Assembly: GCA_015178975.1 (NCBI GenBank)
Contig: WHVD01000168.1
Coordinates: forward strand, 1-64,000
From: Hysterangium stoloniferum
Taxonomy: Eukaryota > Basidiomycota > Agaricomycetes > Hysterangiales > Hysterangiaceae
Direction of reading: 5' to 3'
DNA length: 64,000 bases
The position numbers and the translations under genes were made by a program. The notes below the pieces were generated by a model. That model saw nothing but the letters and a program-made list of their open reading frames with translations. It had not been told where the DNA came from and ran no database searches. Positions 45,322-57,664 of the stretch are shown in pieces. Position 1 is the first letter of the stretch. Each line of letters starts with the position of its first letter.

Positions 45322-45752
45322 TGTTAAAAGTAAATCCCTAAAAATATATCTCAGTCTCGAATACAATAGGCCCATAACCTGTTAAAAATAAATCCCTAGA
45401 ATATATCTCAGTCTCATATGATAGTACAATGGACTAACTAAGTACCTAGAATATATCTAATACATGTGTGATTAATATAAGAGTCAGTCGATATAGGAGA
45501 AGATTAGCTTACCTCAGTCTCGTATGATAGTACAACGGACTGAGGTAAAACTATGGTATCGGCACGATATATATATGAAAGACGAACAATAGGTAGATGA
45601 GTGGCACAGAGGTGAGACATGGGAACAAGGGGAATAACAGCACAACAAAGGGTGTGCTATTTTTGTACCTTTGTTACCATTGTTCGCTTGATCCTAGTAA
45701 CAGTCAACCCTGATCCATATATCCATATGTGCGGTGTCTTTGTTCCTCAACA
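45322..45752 (-). repeat. 3' LTR of Copia H (45380-45752) plus a tandem LTR stub (45322-45359)
   Basis: The 373-bp LTR at 45380-45752 is followed on its right by a polypurine tract (GTGAGGAGGA on the minus strand) and on its left by the element's primer-binding site (45369-45379), then by about 38 bp that again match the end of an H LTR. The layout is LTR, primer site, LTR end, as left by a deletion inside a tandem LTR-internal-LTR array. Confidence 0.85.
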
Positions 45753-45759
45753 GTCCTCC

Positions 45760-47695
45760 TCACCGCAGTACCACTTGTCGTGTATGCCAATTTTAAACCT
45801 AAAAAGGCCCGAAGACATGTAAACTGTGGGCTCTCCAATGCTTTGGTGAATATCCAGGTTGTCCTTAGTGTGAATGTACTTGAGTTTCAGTTCTTTAGAC
45901 TCTAAGTGTTCTCTTATGAAATGGTCTTTAATGTTGATATGCTTGACTCGGTCATGTAGTAGTGGATCCTCTGAAAGACAGATTGCAGCATTGTTGTCGC
46001 AATGAATTGTTGTTGGGTTTGTAAAAGGTAAGTTGATTGCCTGGAAAACTGACTGTAGCCAGGAATTTTCTTTAGCCACTGAAAATGCTGCAATATATTC
46101 AGCCTCACAGGATGAAGCAGTAACAGTCTTCTGTTTGTGAGCATTCCACAATACAATACCAGAACCAAGGGTGAATGTGAACCCCCCCACACTTCTATGG
46201 GTGTTGAGGCAGTTTGCCCAATCAGAGTCGCTGTACCCTACCAGGCTCAAGCTATCAGAGCCCCCAAGGTGAAGTTGAAGGGCACAAGTCCCTTTAAGGT
46301 ACCAGACAACATGGACTGCTGTATTCCAGTGTTCATAAGCATAACAGTCAAGGAACTGTGATAGTTTCTGGATAGTGTAAGAGATATCAGTGTGAGTTGA
46401 GATGGCAAGATATAGAAGGGAGCCAACAAGGGAATGGTATGGAAGTTTGGCCAGGTTGTCCTGGTCATCTGCCAGGAGGGAAGACCAAATGACATGCCTT
46501 AGTTTGAGGCCAGGGACTATAGGAATAGAAAGGGGAGTAGCATCAGTTTGGCTGAACTGAGAAATGAGGCGATCAATTAGAGCAGTCTGAGATAACTTAA
46601 CAACATGATTTGGCTGGGCCCATTTTGACAGCTATGCCAATAACAAAGTGGACTGTCCCAAGATCAGAAATCTTCCAAACCTCTTTCAGCTGTTGTTTAA
46701 ACCTCTCATTTTCTGCCTGGGATGATGCAATGGATAGAAAATCATCAACATGGACTGCAGTAATGACAATCCCTAGCGATGTTTTGCAGTAGTATATGCA
46801 AGAGTCGCTGGAGAGCTGAGTAAATCCCCAGCTCAACATTTTCTCATGTATTGTACAGTTCCAGATATGACCTGCCTGTTTCATGCTATACAAGCCACAG
46901 ACAATCTGCCATACCCAAGACTCTTTCCCTGGCTCCTCAAAACCATCTGGCTGGAACATATATTGGACCTCATCATCTGGGAGTAAACCATACAAAAATG
47001 TGGTTTTGACATCAATTTGCTGTGCATCCCAGCCAAAATGGGCTGCCATATGTAGGTGTTAAGTGCCGTGTCGGGAACTTATTCCAGAACTATCGGAAAG
47101 TCACCAGAAAGTCGGGAACTATCGGATAGGGTCAGGACATTGGCTTCAGCTTATGTGCTGCACCTCTACGCAAACGCTCAAAGTCCTTAATTTCAGAAGT
47201 GAGACTTACGATGGAAGATATGGATATTCAGAGTTCCAAAGAGTTCCAAATATCGAGTGTACAGAAAGATGGAAGAAGGAATAAGAAACTAAGTCGATAT
47301 CAGATCTAAGGTAAAGTACAAATTCGCGGAAACTAATATAAGTCTTCTTGTTATTGTACTACAAACTAAGATCATAATAAGATGGAAACGGAAGTATTCT
47401 TAAAATGGAAATACAATAAGACATATCAGGGAGACAATATTCCGAAATGGGAATATAATAAACAAACGAGTGAATACTTGTCAACGGACAAATTACCAAA
47501 TGTGGAACAAGGGAAGAATGTGGAAGATACGGTAACTATGATGTTCCGTAGTCAGAGATCGGAAGTCGGATATTGAAACATCCGGGAACGGGTTGTAACA
47601 GTAGGAGAAGGTGCCAGGACTCCATCTGGGCTGTAGGTGATGTTGTTTTACCGTAATCATGCCCATAGGCCTGTTCAAAACCTGTGATGTATCCA
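45760..47695 (-). pseudogene. pol: Copia H pol: RT and RNase H
   Basis: RT begins GFEQAYGHDYGKTTSP (near 47680), is cut by LTR E, and resumes with AAHFGWDAQQIDVKTTFLYG. The RT active site VDDFL is intact near 46740. A frame change follows near 46610. The RNase H part has SLVGYSDSDWANC, TASSCEAEYIAAF and TTIHCDNNAAICL, and ends near 45747. Family Ty1/Copia by order and motif. Interrupted and frame-shifted, so inactive. Confidence 0.9.
47057..47600 (-). mobile_element. Solo LTR of family E (544 bp), duplication GTAGG
   Basis: Plus strand TGTTAAGTGCCGTG to GGGTTGTAACA, flanked by GTAGG at 47052-47056 and 47601-47605. Removing it in comparison joins the Copia RT frame (MESWHLLLHMAAHFGW) exactly. 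Confidence 0.95.
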
Positions 47696-48179
47696 GTTGA
47701 TTTTCACAATTTTTCCCTTAATTTTCCCGAATTTCTTTCAATTTATTTCCATTTATTTTATTTTATTTATTATTCCAAGAATATTGCTATTTCCTTTTAA
47801 CTTCACATACTCAAAAGCTTCGAATGATGTCACATTACATAATTGAAGCCTAGAGCGGTCCAAAGTTAAGATTAATAAGCCACTTTATCTGTTTTTAGTG
47901 ATTTGGGCCCTTTTCTCATAATCACTGCATATATGCACATTTTTTCGGCTCTATCATGTGATATTATGTAATCATTGACTCGATGATGCGTCTGCAAGTC
48001 GACGCGTGCCATTTTCACAGCCGAGCGGCCGGTTTCGTCCAAATTCGGCCCTGGAAGCTATTTTGCTTCCACCCTCGGCCATCCCAGACATATCTTCTGA
48101 CTCGAACGGTTCGGATCTTCGGTTAATCCTGCATATATGCGCATGGTACAGGCCTTGCCCATGAGAGTCCAGTGAAAGC
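47696..48179. other. Unassigned segment replacing part of Copia H pol
   Basis: AT-rich at its left, ordinary composition at its right, with no coding frame. It lies where the Copia integrase C-terminus and the RT start should be. It may belong to an incomplete element whose right end is the F LTR at 48180. Confidence 0.4.
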
Positions 48180-48569
48180 TGTAAGATATGTTGTGCTGTG
48201 AGTGCACAACCTATAGTTATCTAAGTGAAAAGACATGTAAATCTGATGATATTCTAGGGAACTTGGGAGACTTTATATACAGCAAAACTATGAGTGGCAC
48301 AATCTTAAAGAACAAAAGCACATGTGAAGGACAATGGGAAAAGAGGGACAATGGGAAAAGAAGGACAATGGGAAAATAAGGACAATGGGAAAAAGAAGGA
48401 ACAATGGAGGTGGCTTATTCTAGCAGAAATATGACAATATAATCAATGAGATAGAACAAAAGACATGTAGAAACAATGAGAAAGAAACATGTGGCTCAAC
48501 ACAATAGGATGCATGATGTCATGCATATTGATGACAAGATCACAGTGTAGGGAGTCTCACTCCCTTACA
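48180..48569 (-). repeat. Isolated LTR of Gypsy family F (390 bp)
   Basis: TGTAAGATATGTTGTG to ACTCCCTTACA on the plus strand, with about four 17-18-bp ACAATGGGAAAAGAAGG-type units. The flanks (GAAAGC and AGGTG) do not match, consistent with a deletion on one side. Confidence 0.85.
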
Positions 48570-49240
48570 AGGTGTTCAATGTGGCCTATATGTGCAGAAG
48601 TGTGAGGTGCAGTGAATTGATGAACAGTACCTTGAGATTCCAGCCACTGTTTCAATTGGTTAGACTTCAATTCCCCATTATCTGTTCTGTAGATGCCAAT
48701 TTTAGACCAGTTTCCACTTCATGAGAAAGCTCCCAGGCTTCCAAGGTAGGAAAAGCATCACTCTTGTATTTGAGGGGAATAGTCCAGGGGTAGCTGGAAT
48801 AATCATCAATGATGTTCATTACATACAATGATCCTGTGTGGGATGCTACATCATTAGGACCTGCCAAATCCACCCAGACCTTCCCTAAATGTCTTGTAGC
48901 CTTATGCCCATCCCCCTGTGCTTGTACTTTCAGTACAGAACTTTTGGTCTGTTTGCCAAGAATGCAAAAGTCACATTTCGGAGGAGGCTGGCAAATGGAT
49001 ACTGGCATACCTTTGATGGTGCCACTGTTAATCATGTCCATGATGGACTGGTAATTGGCATGGCCTAGCATTGGTGCCAAGTAGCAATGTCTAGAGTGCC
49101 GTGGGTGAGAAGTGCATGTTCAGCTGTAGCAGATTTGATGGACAAAGAGTACAGATTTTTGTGTGACAATAAAGATCCAGATGCAATGGTTGCACCAGAG
49201 GAGTTCATAAGCCAACATGATGAATCACTAAAATGTCAAC
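48570..49240 (-). pseudogene. pol: Copia H integrase (partial)
   Basis: Minus strand shows LGHANYQSIMDM, a zinc-binding pair (CDFCILGK), DLAGPNDVASHTGSLYV with the first core Asp, and after a one-base frame change IYRTDNGELKSN with the second. It stops at HIGHIEHL where the F LTR begins, before the end of the core. The stretch 49241-49420 is Copia sequence in poor frame. Confidence 0.85.
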
Positions 49241-49420
49241 AATTTTAGAATCCCTAGTGATGCACTGGACCGAAACGAGCTGAATGGAAGCAGTAGGGAT
49301 ATAGAGAACATCACGAAGAACTATGTGTGCCCCCCTTCTGATGTGTCAGTGAACATCTCCTATGCCAATAGCAGTGACTGATGATCTCCCAAGACCCTTA
49401 ACAGAACATGGAGGGATCAA

Positions 49421-50005
49421 TCACAAGGATTTGAAATTGTGGTGATCAGGTGTGACATGGACACTGGCACCCATGTCCAGCCAAAATGGGTGTGTATCAC
49501 AGGAGATGGGTGTAGCAGCAGTCTGAGAGAGAGAGCAAATAGTGGAAGTAGTGAGAGCTGTCATGTCCACTGGATGTGTTTGTGTCCTCCAATCAACCGT
49601 TGCCCGCAGGTTGTCTTCCAGAGCAATCCAACCAGCATATTCTATTGTGTTAGATGGCAACATGATGATAGTGGGATCTGTGGTAGCAGCACTAACAAAA
49701 GCTGGGTCAGATGGAAGGGGTGTGTCCATGTATGCAGTGTATACTTGTCCATTGGCTCCTTTGATACTAACTGGAAATTTCCTGGGAGGTGAAGGGGTAG
49801 TACCCCCAGTCTTCTTGCTTTCCTGGTCCTTCTGCCTGGCAGCCTTGCACTCCTCAATTGTTTTCCCAGCCATACCCCCCCCAGGTGACACACAGTAAGT
49901 GACAATGTGGCCCTGTTTCTTGCAATTGCTGAAGGACACCACATTGTGCTTTGATGGTGCAGCCTGAGAAGCAAGAGCAGCAAGGGCAACAGCATCAGTG
50001 GCAGC
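49421..50005 (-). pseudogene. gag: Copia H gag C-terminus and protease
   Basis: Reads ATDAVALAALASQAAPSKHN, then a partly degenerate zinc knuckle (SNCKKQGHIVTYC, first Cys lost) and the protease site FWLDMGASVHVTP (Asp-Met-Gly instead of Asp-Ser/Thr-Gly). The frame runs directly into the N-terminal gag part at 61704 if the F element is ignored. Confidence 0.8.
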
Positions 50006-53000
50006 TGTAAGATATGTTGTGCTGTGAGTACAAAATATCTAATGTGAAAAGATGAGTAAAATCTGATGATATTCTAGGGAACTTGGGAGGCTTTATATAC
50101 AGCAAAACTATGAGTGGTGCAATCTTAAAGAACAAAAGCACATGTTGAGGACAATAGGAAAAAAGAGGGATAATGGGAAAAAGAAGGACAATGGGAAAAA
50201 GAAGGACAATGGGAAAAAGAAGAACAATGGAGGGCTCGACACAATAGGACACGTGACGTCACGCGTATTGATGACAAGATCACAGTGTAGGGAGTCTCAC
50301 TTGTTGGAAAGCATCATGGACAACAGTGTCTATTTTTAGAATGACAAAGGGGTGGTCTCTGGAACTTGTGGACACACGGGGATGTAGGGCCGCGTCACCT
50401 TGTATAAATACTATGAGTTTGTTACTATGTTACCTAGTCTATTATACTTATCCTTGACTCCCTATTAATATGGGTCTTGAATTCTAACAGGTTATGGGCC
50501 CCGGCTCACGCCGTATAACCAAGTCACAAAACACTGTCCAATCGTGTTTTCAAGCCACAAGACCTTATCATACATTCTCATACCTAGTCAAAACAACTTT
50601 CTGCACAGGCTGCATATTCGTCAAAGTTCTTACACATGGTGTTGATCACCCATTCCCGCCATGGCACCACAACTATTATCATTCGAACACATGTCCATCA
50701 CATCCATCACATCTACCATAATTCTATTCGAATATTAAACGCAACTACATTATCCTCTTCCAACATCATCTCCTTGTACCCCACCAGCTTTTTTGAGACA
50801 GCAGTCTTGCCCAATCCATACCTCTCGAGCGTCGCTACAATTACTCGACTACTTTGAGGATATCTCATGCACGATGACTCTACTCAAGGACTGAACAACC
50901 AATATGGCAACATCTTTGAATTAATTACACAAACTAGGATATATTTCATCCACAAGACTTTACACCCTGTTCTACAATCGACAACTTATATAACGTAACT
51001 CGTCACCATCAATTCGACAGACAGCTAGGAGCTTTCCTTCACGACGAACTGATCATATCCTGTCTCGCGTCAACCAATTGATTCGGTTGTATTTTTTTTA
51101 GGTCTCCGGTAGTAAACTACATGGCAGGAGGAGCAGAGCAGTGAGGAGGAGTGTTGAAGAAAACACCGCACCATGGAAAGAAGCGGCGCCCCTGTGTTTA
51201 GTGAGGCCGAATCTGACACCACTTAAAACACCTTCCCTCTTGACTTCGCGCGATCACAACAACTTTCCACACCTAATCACATCTCATCGTATCTGCGACA
51301 TCCACTGCCCTTCGAGATCCCTTTCAACTCTTGACCCGCATGTAATTGGGTCCACTTCATCGTCTTGTCTGCACTCGACATCCTCAATTTTGTCGCCTTA
51401 TCTGGACTAGACTATCCAATCACGTCTGTCCACCAATTTTCGTCGGCGTCGACTCCAAATTCTGGCCCACATCAACTAGTCGCGTCGGCCATCCTTATCG
51501 GCTCAGCATTCTCGACACTGTTCCTAATCGTGCCTGCCACCAATTTCCGTCGATAAATTCCACCCACATCAACTCATCATTTCACTGTCACCTCTGAACG
51601 AAATTATTTGGTGCTACCTTACACCACCATCCTTTTGTGTCATCTACTCCACTCAGTCTCCATCGCATTGGTTCCTATCATATAATGGCCACGACACTTA
51701 TCTTATCCGTCCCTTTGCATGGCTGTGGTGGTGAACTACGCAACAGGAAGAGTAGCGCGGTGAGGAGGAGTGTTGAGAAGAAAACACCGCACCACGGAAA
51801 GAAGCGGCGCCCCTTTGTTTAGGTTACGACACTCAGCAATCAACTATTCAGCATACCATGGAGCCTGAGCCGTTCATGGACTTACTATTCTTAGCCTGGC
51901 ACGTAGTCGCGTCCGCTTCATTGTCTCATTGTCACCACATGTTTTGACAGTGTCTGCGCTCAACATGCTCAACTTTGTCACCTTATCTGGCCTATCCAAT
52001 GGGCGATGCAAGGACGTCTGCTATCACGACAGCGTCCATTTCAAACACTGCCCACAACATTACAATGCATAAACGTCGTTTTATTATCACCTCTGTGCGA
52101 ATTTTTAGTGTGCCAATATGCACCATCATCTTACATCACCTCTGAGCGCAATTTTACAAACATTACGACGGATAAATTTCGCTTCATTATCGCCTCTGTG
52201 CGAATTTTTAGTGTGCTAATACGCACCATCATCTTATATCGCCTCTGAGCGCAATTTTCACCGTCATTTTTCTGTCAGCTATATTTTCTTGGAACCGCCT
52301 GTTCCAAAGTCTACCGCAACCACTCCTCAATAGGAACTAGGTAATTTCTGGGACAGAATTTATGGCAAAATTTATAGAGCTTAAACTTGAATTCTTTCGG
52401 AACCGCCTGTTCCAAGTTAATCGCGACCACCTCTGTCTGGCCGGTGACGAAACTTATGGCAATATAGCTCAATTTTTTATGGAACCGCTTGTTCCAAGTC
52501 CACCGCACCCACCTTTGTGTGGCCATTTCGGCGACAAAATTTATGGCACAATTTATTGAGTATAAAACTCATATTTCATTTCCTCGACATTCGATCCTTC
52601 TATTTTTTGACAGGCGTATGCATAATTAGGAAACAACAATCTATGCCAGCTTAATGGCACATTTATAGGGCGGCAGGAAGCTTCGACATCTTGCCTTATG
52701 GATTTCTTTTAGGCCAAATCCGACTCTGGAATACCCTGAATAATCTACTATTTTTTATGACTTGTCTAGCAATGCATTGGTCCTTATACAAGACATACAT
52801 GGGCCGAGGAGGAGAATTTTGGACCTACATTATACGACCCAGAAAGCTGTATTTTGGACCTACGTTATACGACCCAAAATTCACTTCAAATTTTGTACTC
52901 TCATCCGCGCACCAAGCTTTATTTTGGACCTACGTTATACGACCTAAAATTCACTTCAAATTTTGTACCCTCGTTGGCGCACCAAAGCTATGCGATTCGA

Positions 53001-53379
53001 GGAGGAGAATTTTAGTCCTACCTTATTCAACTCCGCAAGTTTGTCTGGCTGACGACTGTAGGGACCCGACAAGGCGGATAAAAAGTTGATCCCAAATTTA
53101 TTCTGGAGACTCATCCAAAGGAAGACTCCTATGCGTGAGGAGGAGCTTATCTTAACTGTTGTCCACGCTGAGGAGGAGTGTTGGAAAGCATCATGGACAA
53201 CAGTGTCTATTTTTAGAATGACAAAGGGGTGGTCTCTGGAACTTGTGGACACACGGGGATGTAGGGCCGCGTCACCTTGTATAAATACTATGAGTTTGTT
53301 ACTATGTTACCTAGTCTATTATACTTATCCTTGACTCCCTATTAATATGGGTCTTGAATTCTAACATCACTCCCTTACA
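50006..53379 (-). repeat. 3' LTR of family F (304 bp net), split by element G
   Basis: Parts 50006-50301 and 53372-53379 flank element G and its TCACT duplication. It holds three 18-bp ACAATGGGAAAAAGAAGG units plus a partial, against eleven in the partner LTR. Confidence 0.85.
50302..53366 (+). mobile_element. Non-coding LTR retrotransposon G (3065 bp), LARD/TRIM-like, duplication TCACT
   Basis: Two apparently identical 188-bp LTRs (50302-50489 and 53179-53366, TGTTGG...CTAACA) flank 2.69 kb. TCACT occurs at 50297-50301 and 53367-53371. Directly after the left LTR is GGTTATGGGCC (50490-50500), the same primer site as Copia H, and directly before the right LTR is a polypurine tract (GAGGAGGAG). 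No frame in the interior shows gag or pol motifs. The interior instead contains repeats: a 75-bp unit at about 51126-51202 and 51742-51820, GGAACCGCCTGTTCC words at 52291, 52400 and 52480, and a 48-bp unit repeated around 52815-52975. It must depend on another element, probably a Copia. Confidence 0.9.
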
Positions 53380-53424
53380 CCTCCCTGGGACTTGAATGTT
53401 GACCGTCCCCGGTCAACCAACTTG

Positions 53425-56400
53425 TCAAGAACTGTCTTCGGCAGGAATTTCAGATGGATCAATGAGAGACGTGACAGGAATGATAGTGCGAGAGCGCGGG
53501 TAGTAAGGGATGAGGCGAAAGGCGGCGGAGGAGTGTTTGTGAACTGCACCGTCGAGCTCAGCTAAAATGTAAACCTTATTACCAGTGCGAGGGATGACAA
53601 GCAGAGGTCCTAAGTAACGCGGCTTCGTTTTACGCGATAAATCTGTCTCAATGCGAGAATTGCACACAAGCACAAGCGACCCTTCCTGAAAATCATAGTC
53701 GACAATGAGATTTTCATGTTCCTTCTCAAACTGGGCAATGGAGGCATAGCGGGACTTTAAAACATGTTCCTTGATCCCGGCAAGATCCTCAGGCCGCTTT
53801 TCAAGCTGTCGGACTCGGATGGCAATGAGGTCAGCAGTAGGCAACGGCTTGTCAATTTTTGGCACAAGATATGTGGCTTCAACGACGTCCAGTACTTTGC
53901 GGACAGTAACACGGTCAGCCCAAAATATATGAGGAGTAATGTCAGGCCAACGCGAGATGTCACCTTCGCAGGCTTTGACTATAGATTCACGAATGGTACG
54001 ATGGCTGCGTTCAACAATGCCATTAGCCTGTTTGTTGTACGGCGAGATGCGAATGTGGTGAATGTGATACTTCGCAGCTAGCCAATCCAATGCTGCAATA
54101 AAAGGAGTGCCGTTGTCAGTGATGATTTCCGAGAGCGCACCCCATCGACAGAGAATATCATTAAATATGAATTTTCCCAGTGTTTCCGCCGTTTCTTGTG
54201 CCAGCATCTTGAACTCCGGATACGAAGTTAGAGAACAGCGACCCTGAACGATGTATTGCAAACCTTACGCCTTCGGCATGTGCATAGTGTCGAGGTGTGC
54301 GCGCTGGAAGAGGGAGCCGGGAGTTGCGACGGTAGGCGGGATAAAGACATGTTGGGTGTTACGTAGTTGACATTCGTGACATGTCTTGACAAACCACGCT
54401 ATGTTACGATCGAGTCCTGGCCACCAAAAACGGTTCGACAAATTCCTGCGAGTAGAAAATGCTTGTTTGTGTCCGAGCTGATCATGAGCCTGAGAAATGA
54501 GAGATAGACGCGTTTCGATATCCAAAACAACAAGCCTATGCATTCCTGAACTATGCCGGCGCCAGAGCTTCCTGTCCCTGACAAAAAAACGCATTGACCG
54601 TTTAATAAATTGCTTTGTGGCTTCGTCGGATAGTCCCGATGGATTTTGAGTGGTAGAAAGAGAGTCGAAAATGAGGGGAAGTTGTGAGTCCATACAGATT
54701 TCGTCTTGAATATGTGGCATGTCGATAGCGGGAGTGCCAGCTGATTGATTGAATGAAAACGCCGCAAGAGGGGAGGGCGGGCTTAGCACCACAAAGTCAT
54801 TGCCGAAATACCTGTCCTGATGTCCAGCTGTTGACCCACAATCCCAATCCTAACACATCATCCATCCACCCATCATCCCTATCCTCGAGATCTCCTTCGG
54901 TACCCCGTCTCCTGGATAACCCATCAGGTCCGGTGTGATCCTTTCCAGGCACATGGACACATTGTTTGGCTGAATGTCGGGGTTGTTGAGCATTCCCTTG
55001 ATGTATTTAGCGTCAACCTCGAGCTGGAAAGAAGGAAGTCCAATAAGATAGATCCTGAGGGCTCTTAATGGACGATAAACACCGTAGAGCTCGAGTTTTG
55101 TCTGCGAATAACGAGACTCGCGGTCGTTCCACGCGATAGAACCATACCGGGAAGGCCTGCGCCGGCTCTTTTCATCCAACTGATAGACGATCCATCCCAC
55201 AGCGATATTGGAAGAGTCGACGGCTACGATGATCGATCTCCCACATGCATAATCGAGGGGAACGAGGGCGGGTGCTGACGTAACGGCTCTCTTGAGTAAA
55301 TTCATGGCTTTTTGCTGTGGCTCTCCCAAATGAAAGGCGCGTCTTTTCGTGTCAGTGAGATCAGTGGACGAGAAATTTCAGCGAACCGGTCAATAAAAAT
55401 TCGGACGACTCCACAGGTGCCCAAAAATCCTCGGACTTCGGTGAGATTCTCACAGGGGGGCCAATTAAGAATTTTAGAGATCCGTGCCTGGTTAGGAATG
55501 CGGCCATCGTAATTGCATGTGTGGCCGACAATATTAACTTCTGGCATGCCAATGTATAGTTTGCTGGCTAAAAAAAGTCCCTCCAGCATGCCAGATCCTG
55601 TGAAAAACGCGGTTAACATCCTAAAAATGTTCCCAGACAAAACGACGAATGCCAGGGTTTTCCGGATTGGTTTCATAACCGCCGTCCTGTAGTTCGTAGC
55701 GAGTCGTAGGCCCCAATACAGGTATATCGTCAAGAAAGGGTGGGGCAATGGCCATTTCATCCTGTTAAATAAAGTTAACATGGCCCTGAAAAATAGAGAC
55801 TGAGTTGGACCAGCCCATAGGAAGGCACGTGAGACGGTGCGGCCCAAGGGGGGTTTGAAACATCGTGAGGTCGCGGGACTGTTCGGCTAGCGGCGCATGA
55901 TCGTATCCGACATACAAGTCACCTAACGTGTAAATAGAGCGTCCAGCACAGTGCTCAGCATAAGGCTAGATGTTAGGCGGGATGCCAGCATCTTTAATCG
56001 TGACCGCATTAAGTGGCTGCAAGTCGTGAACAATGCGAAACTTTCCATTTTTCTTGGGCACACAAAACCAGCGAGACCGATAAGATGACCCAGATGGCTC
56101 ATAAACACCACTCGATATCTTCTTCTTGATGAACTCAATTACCTCCTCTTTGAGTCCAAGTGGAATTGGAATATTCTTGAGTGCCCAAGGTTCATGTTCA
56201 ATGGTCGGAATAATAATTGGTTCAAAATAGTCTGTGCGGAATGTTCCCCGTTCAGAGTCATCCCAGGCCAAGGCCAATTCGTTGCCGAGGAGAACCTGGA
56301 ATGCCAACTTCAATTCCTTGCCAGTTAGGAAACTTCTGTCAACCTTGAGCTCCCTCCAGCGGTCTTCAGTGAGTCGAGACCCAAAAGTCACAATGTCAGG

Positions 56401-57664
56401 TGGAGTGGGGGATGGTGGGCAAGGAGTTGAGGGGATTCTCTGGAAATCGTCGCTTTGGAACTGCCACCTCAGGCATAGTTGTAGCAACAGGGCGGACCTT
56501 CCTGTCAACTGGCTTGTACTTCATAACAAGAGCAGGGTAAGAACAATCGTAAATGCTATGAAAATACCTCAGAGCAAAACAAGAACGGAAAGAGAGGAAC
56601 TCCGGGGTGTCACTGGCAACATGGGGTGGGGCTGGTGTCGAAGTCATCTGCAAGTTTAAGAGGGTGGTAGAAGTGGGTAGCAAGGTCGCATCATCTGCGA
56701 GCAACAGGTTTGACGAAACTCCTGGCGCATTTGGCTGCGCGTGGGATCGCATGGGAACTCGAAGCTTAAAGCCAGGTCGGGAGGGGTCCTGCAGAACCAA
56801 AGTTTCACCAACATTCTCCGTGTCAGCTTTGGCTGATATCTGAAAGGGATGCCCTAAAAGTAGGCAATAAGGAGCATTCTGAATAATCCAAGCATGGACA
56901 GAAACAGCAATGCCACCAATCATAAGCTGTAAGTTTTCAATAATACCGAATGTCGTACGAACACCACCATTGGCATCATGCATGTTGAGCCTGAGGTCAG
57001 TACTAAAAGGGAGTGCCATATCCTTTGCAGCACTTTCACTAACACAGACAAGCTCTGAGCCAGGATCATAAAGACCTATTTCAGTAAATTTTCCGTGGAT
57101 CGTCACATCCAATTCCATTATTGGCGCAGTATGAAGAGGTGTTGATTGAGCCAGCAAAGCTGTGGAAGTGATTGCAGCTTCAGGGACTGATGATGTAGCT
57201 GAGAAGACCGGAATACGATTGACTTTACAACTATCAACGAAGAGCCTCCGTACATCGGGGGAGAGGGCCAATACCTCACCATGGGTTAGGGTGAATGGAG
57301 AACCTATCATTCTGTCAAAAACTCCCTGCACGATGTCAGAATCCTCAATTTTAGATTTGTAATGAAATTGCAGCCCCTTTTTGTTGCTTTCCGGAGGATC
57401 CTTGGCAGACCCATGGCTGGTAGAGGATGACACTGCAGTGGACCCAAGTGACGTCTTGTCTTTGTAGGCCACAAGGGAAATTGTGGGTGCCTGACAATCA
57501 TGACAGACAGGCTTGCAATCCTCACTGAGTTCCTCGATATATCCTGTAGTTGTAGCAGAAGGTGGATGTTCGACGGGAGAGACTTCAAAAAACAATGCTA
57601 AGTGCTGTGCTGTAGATGCCCCAGTACCATTCCCGGAGACAGGAACTTGCCCTTGATCAACCAC
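53425..57664 (-). pseudogene. pol: Family F pol: protease, RT, RNase H, integrase (frame-shifted)
   Basis: High to low: protease region with GLYDPGSELVCVSE (near 57080), RT with RSRWFCVPKKNGKFRIVHDL (near 56060) and FLDDIPVLG (near 55730), RNase H with VAVDSSNIAVGWIVYQLDE, integrase zinc region HDQLGHKQAF...CHEC (near 54400), and integrase core with ITDNGTPF and NGIVERSHRTIRES (near 54130-53980). It ends at 53425, 45 bp before the 3' LTR, without a chromodomain. At least four frame changes and stops interrupt it. The RNase H lacks the usual DAS box (DSS instead). Confidence 0.88.

Noticed and set aside
50490..50500. tRNA-like words next to LTRs as tRNA genes
   Set aside because: Only 11 bases matching an anticodon arm; no cloverleaf. 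Interpreted as a primer-binding site.
51141..52250. Several 60-90-codon frames inside element G
   Set aside because: Short, unrelated to gag or pol, and lying over internal repeats; treated as chance.
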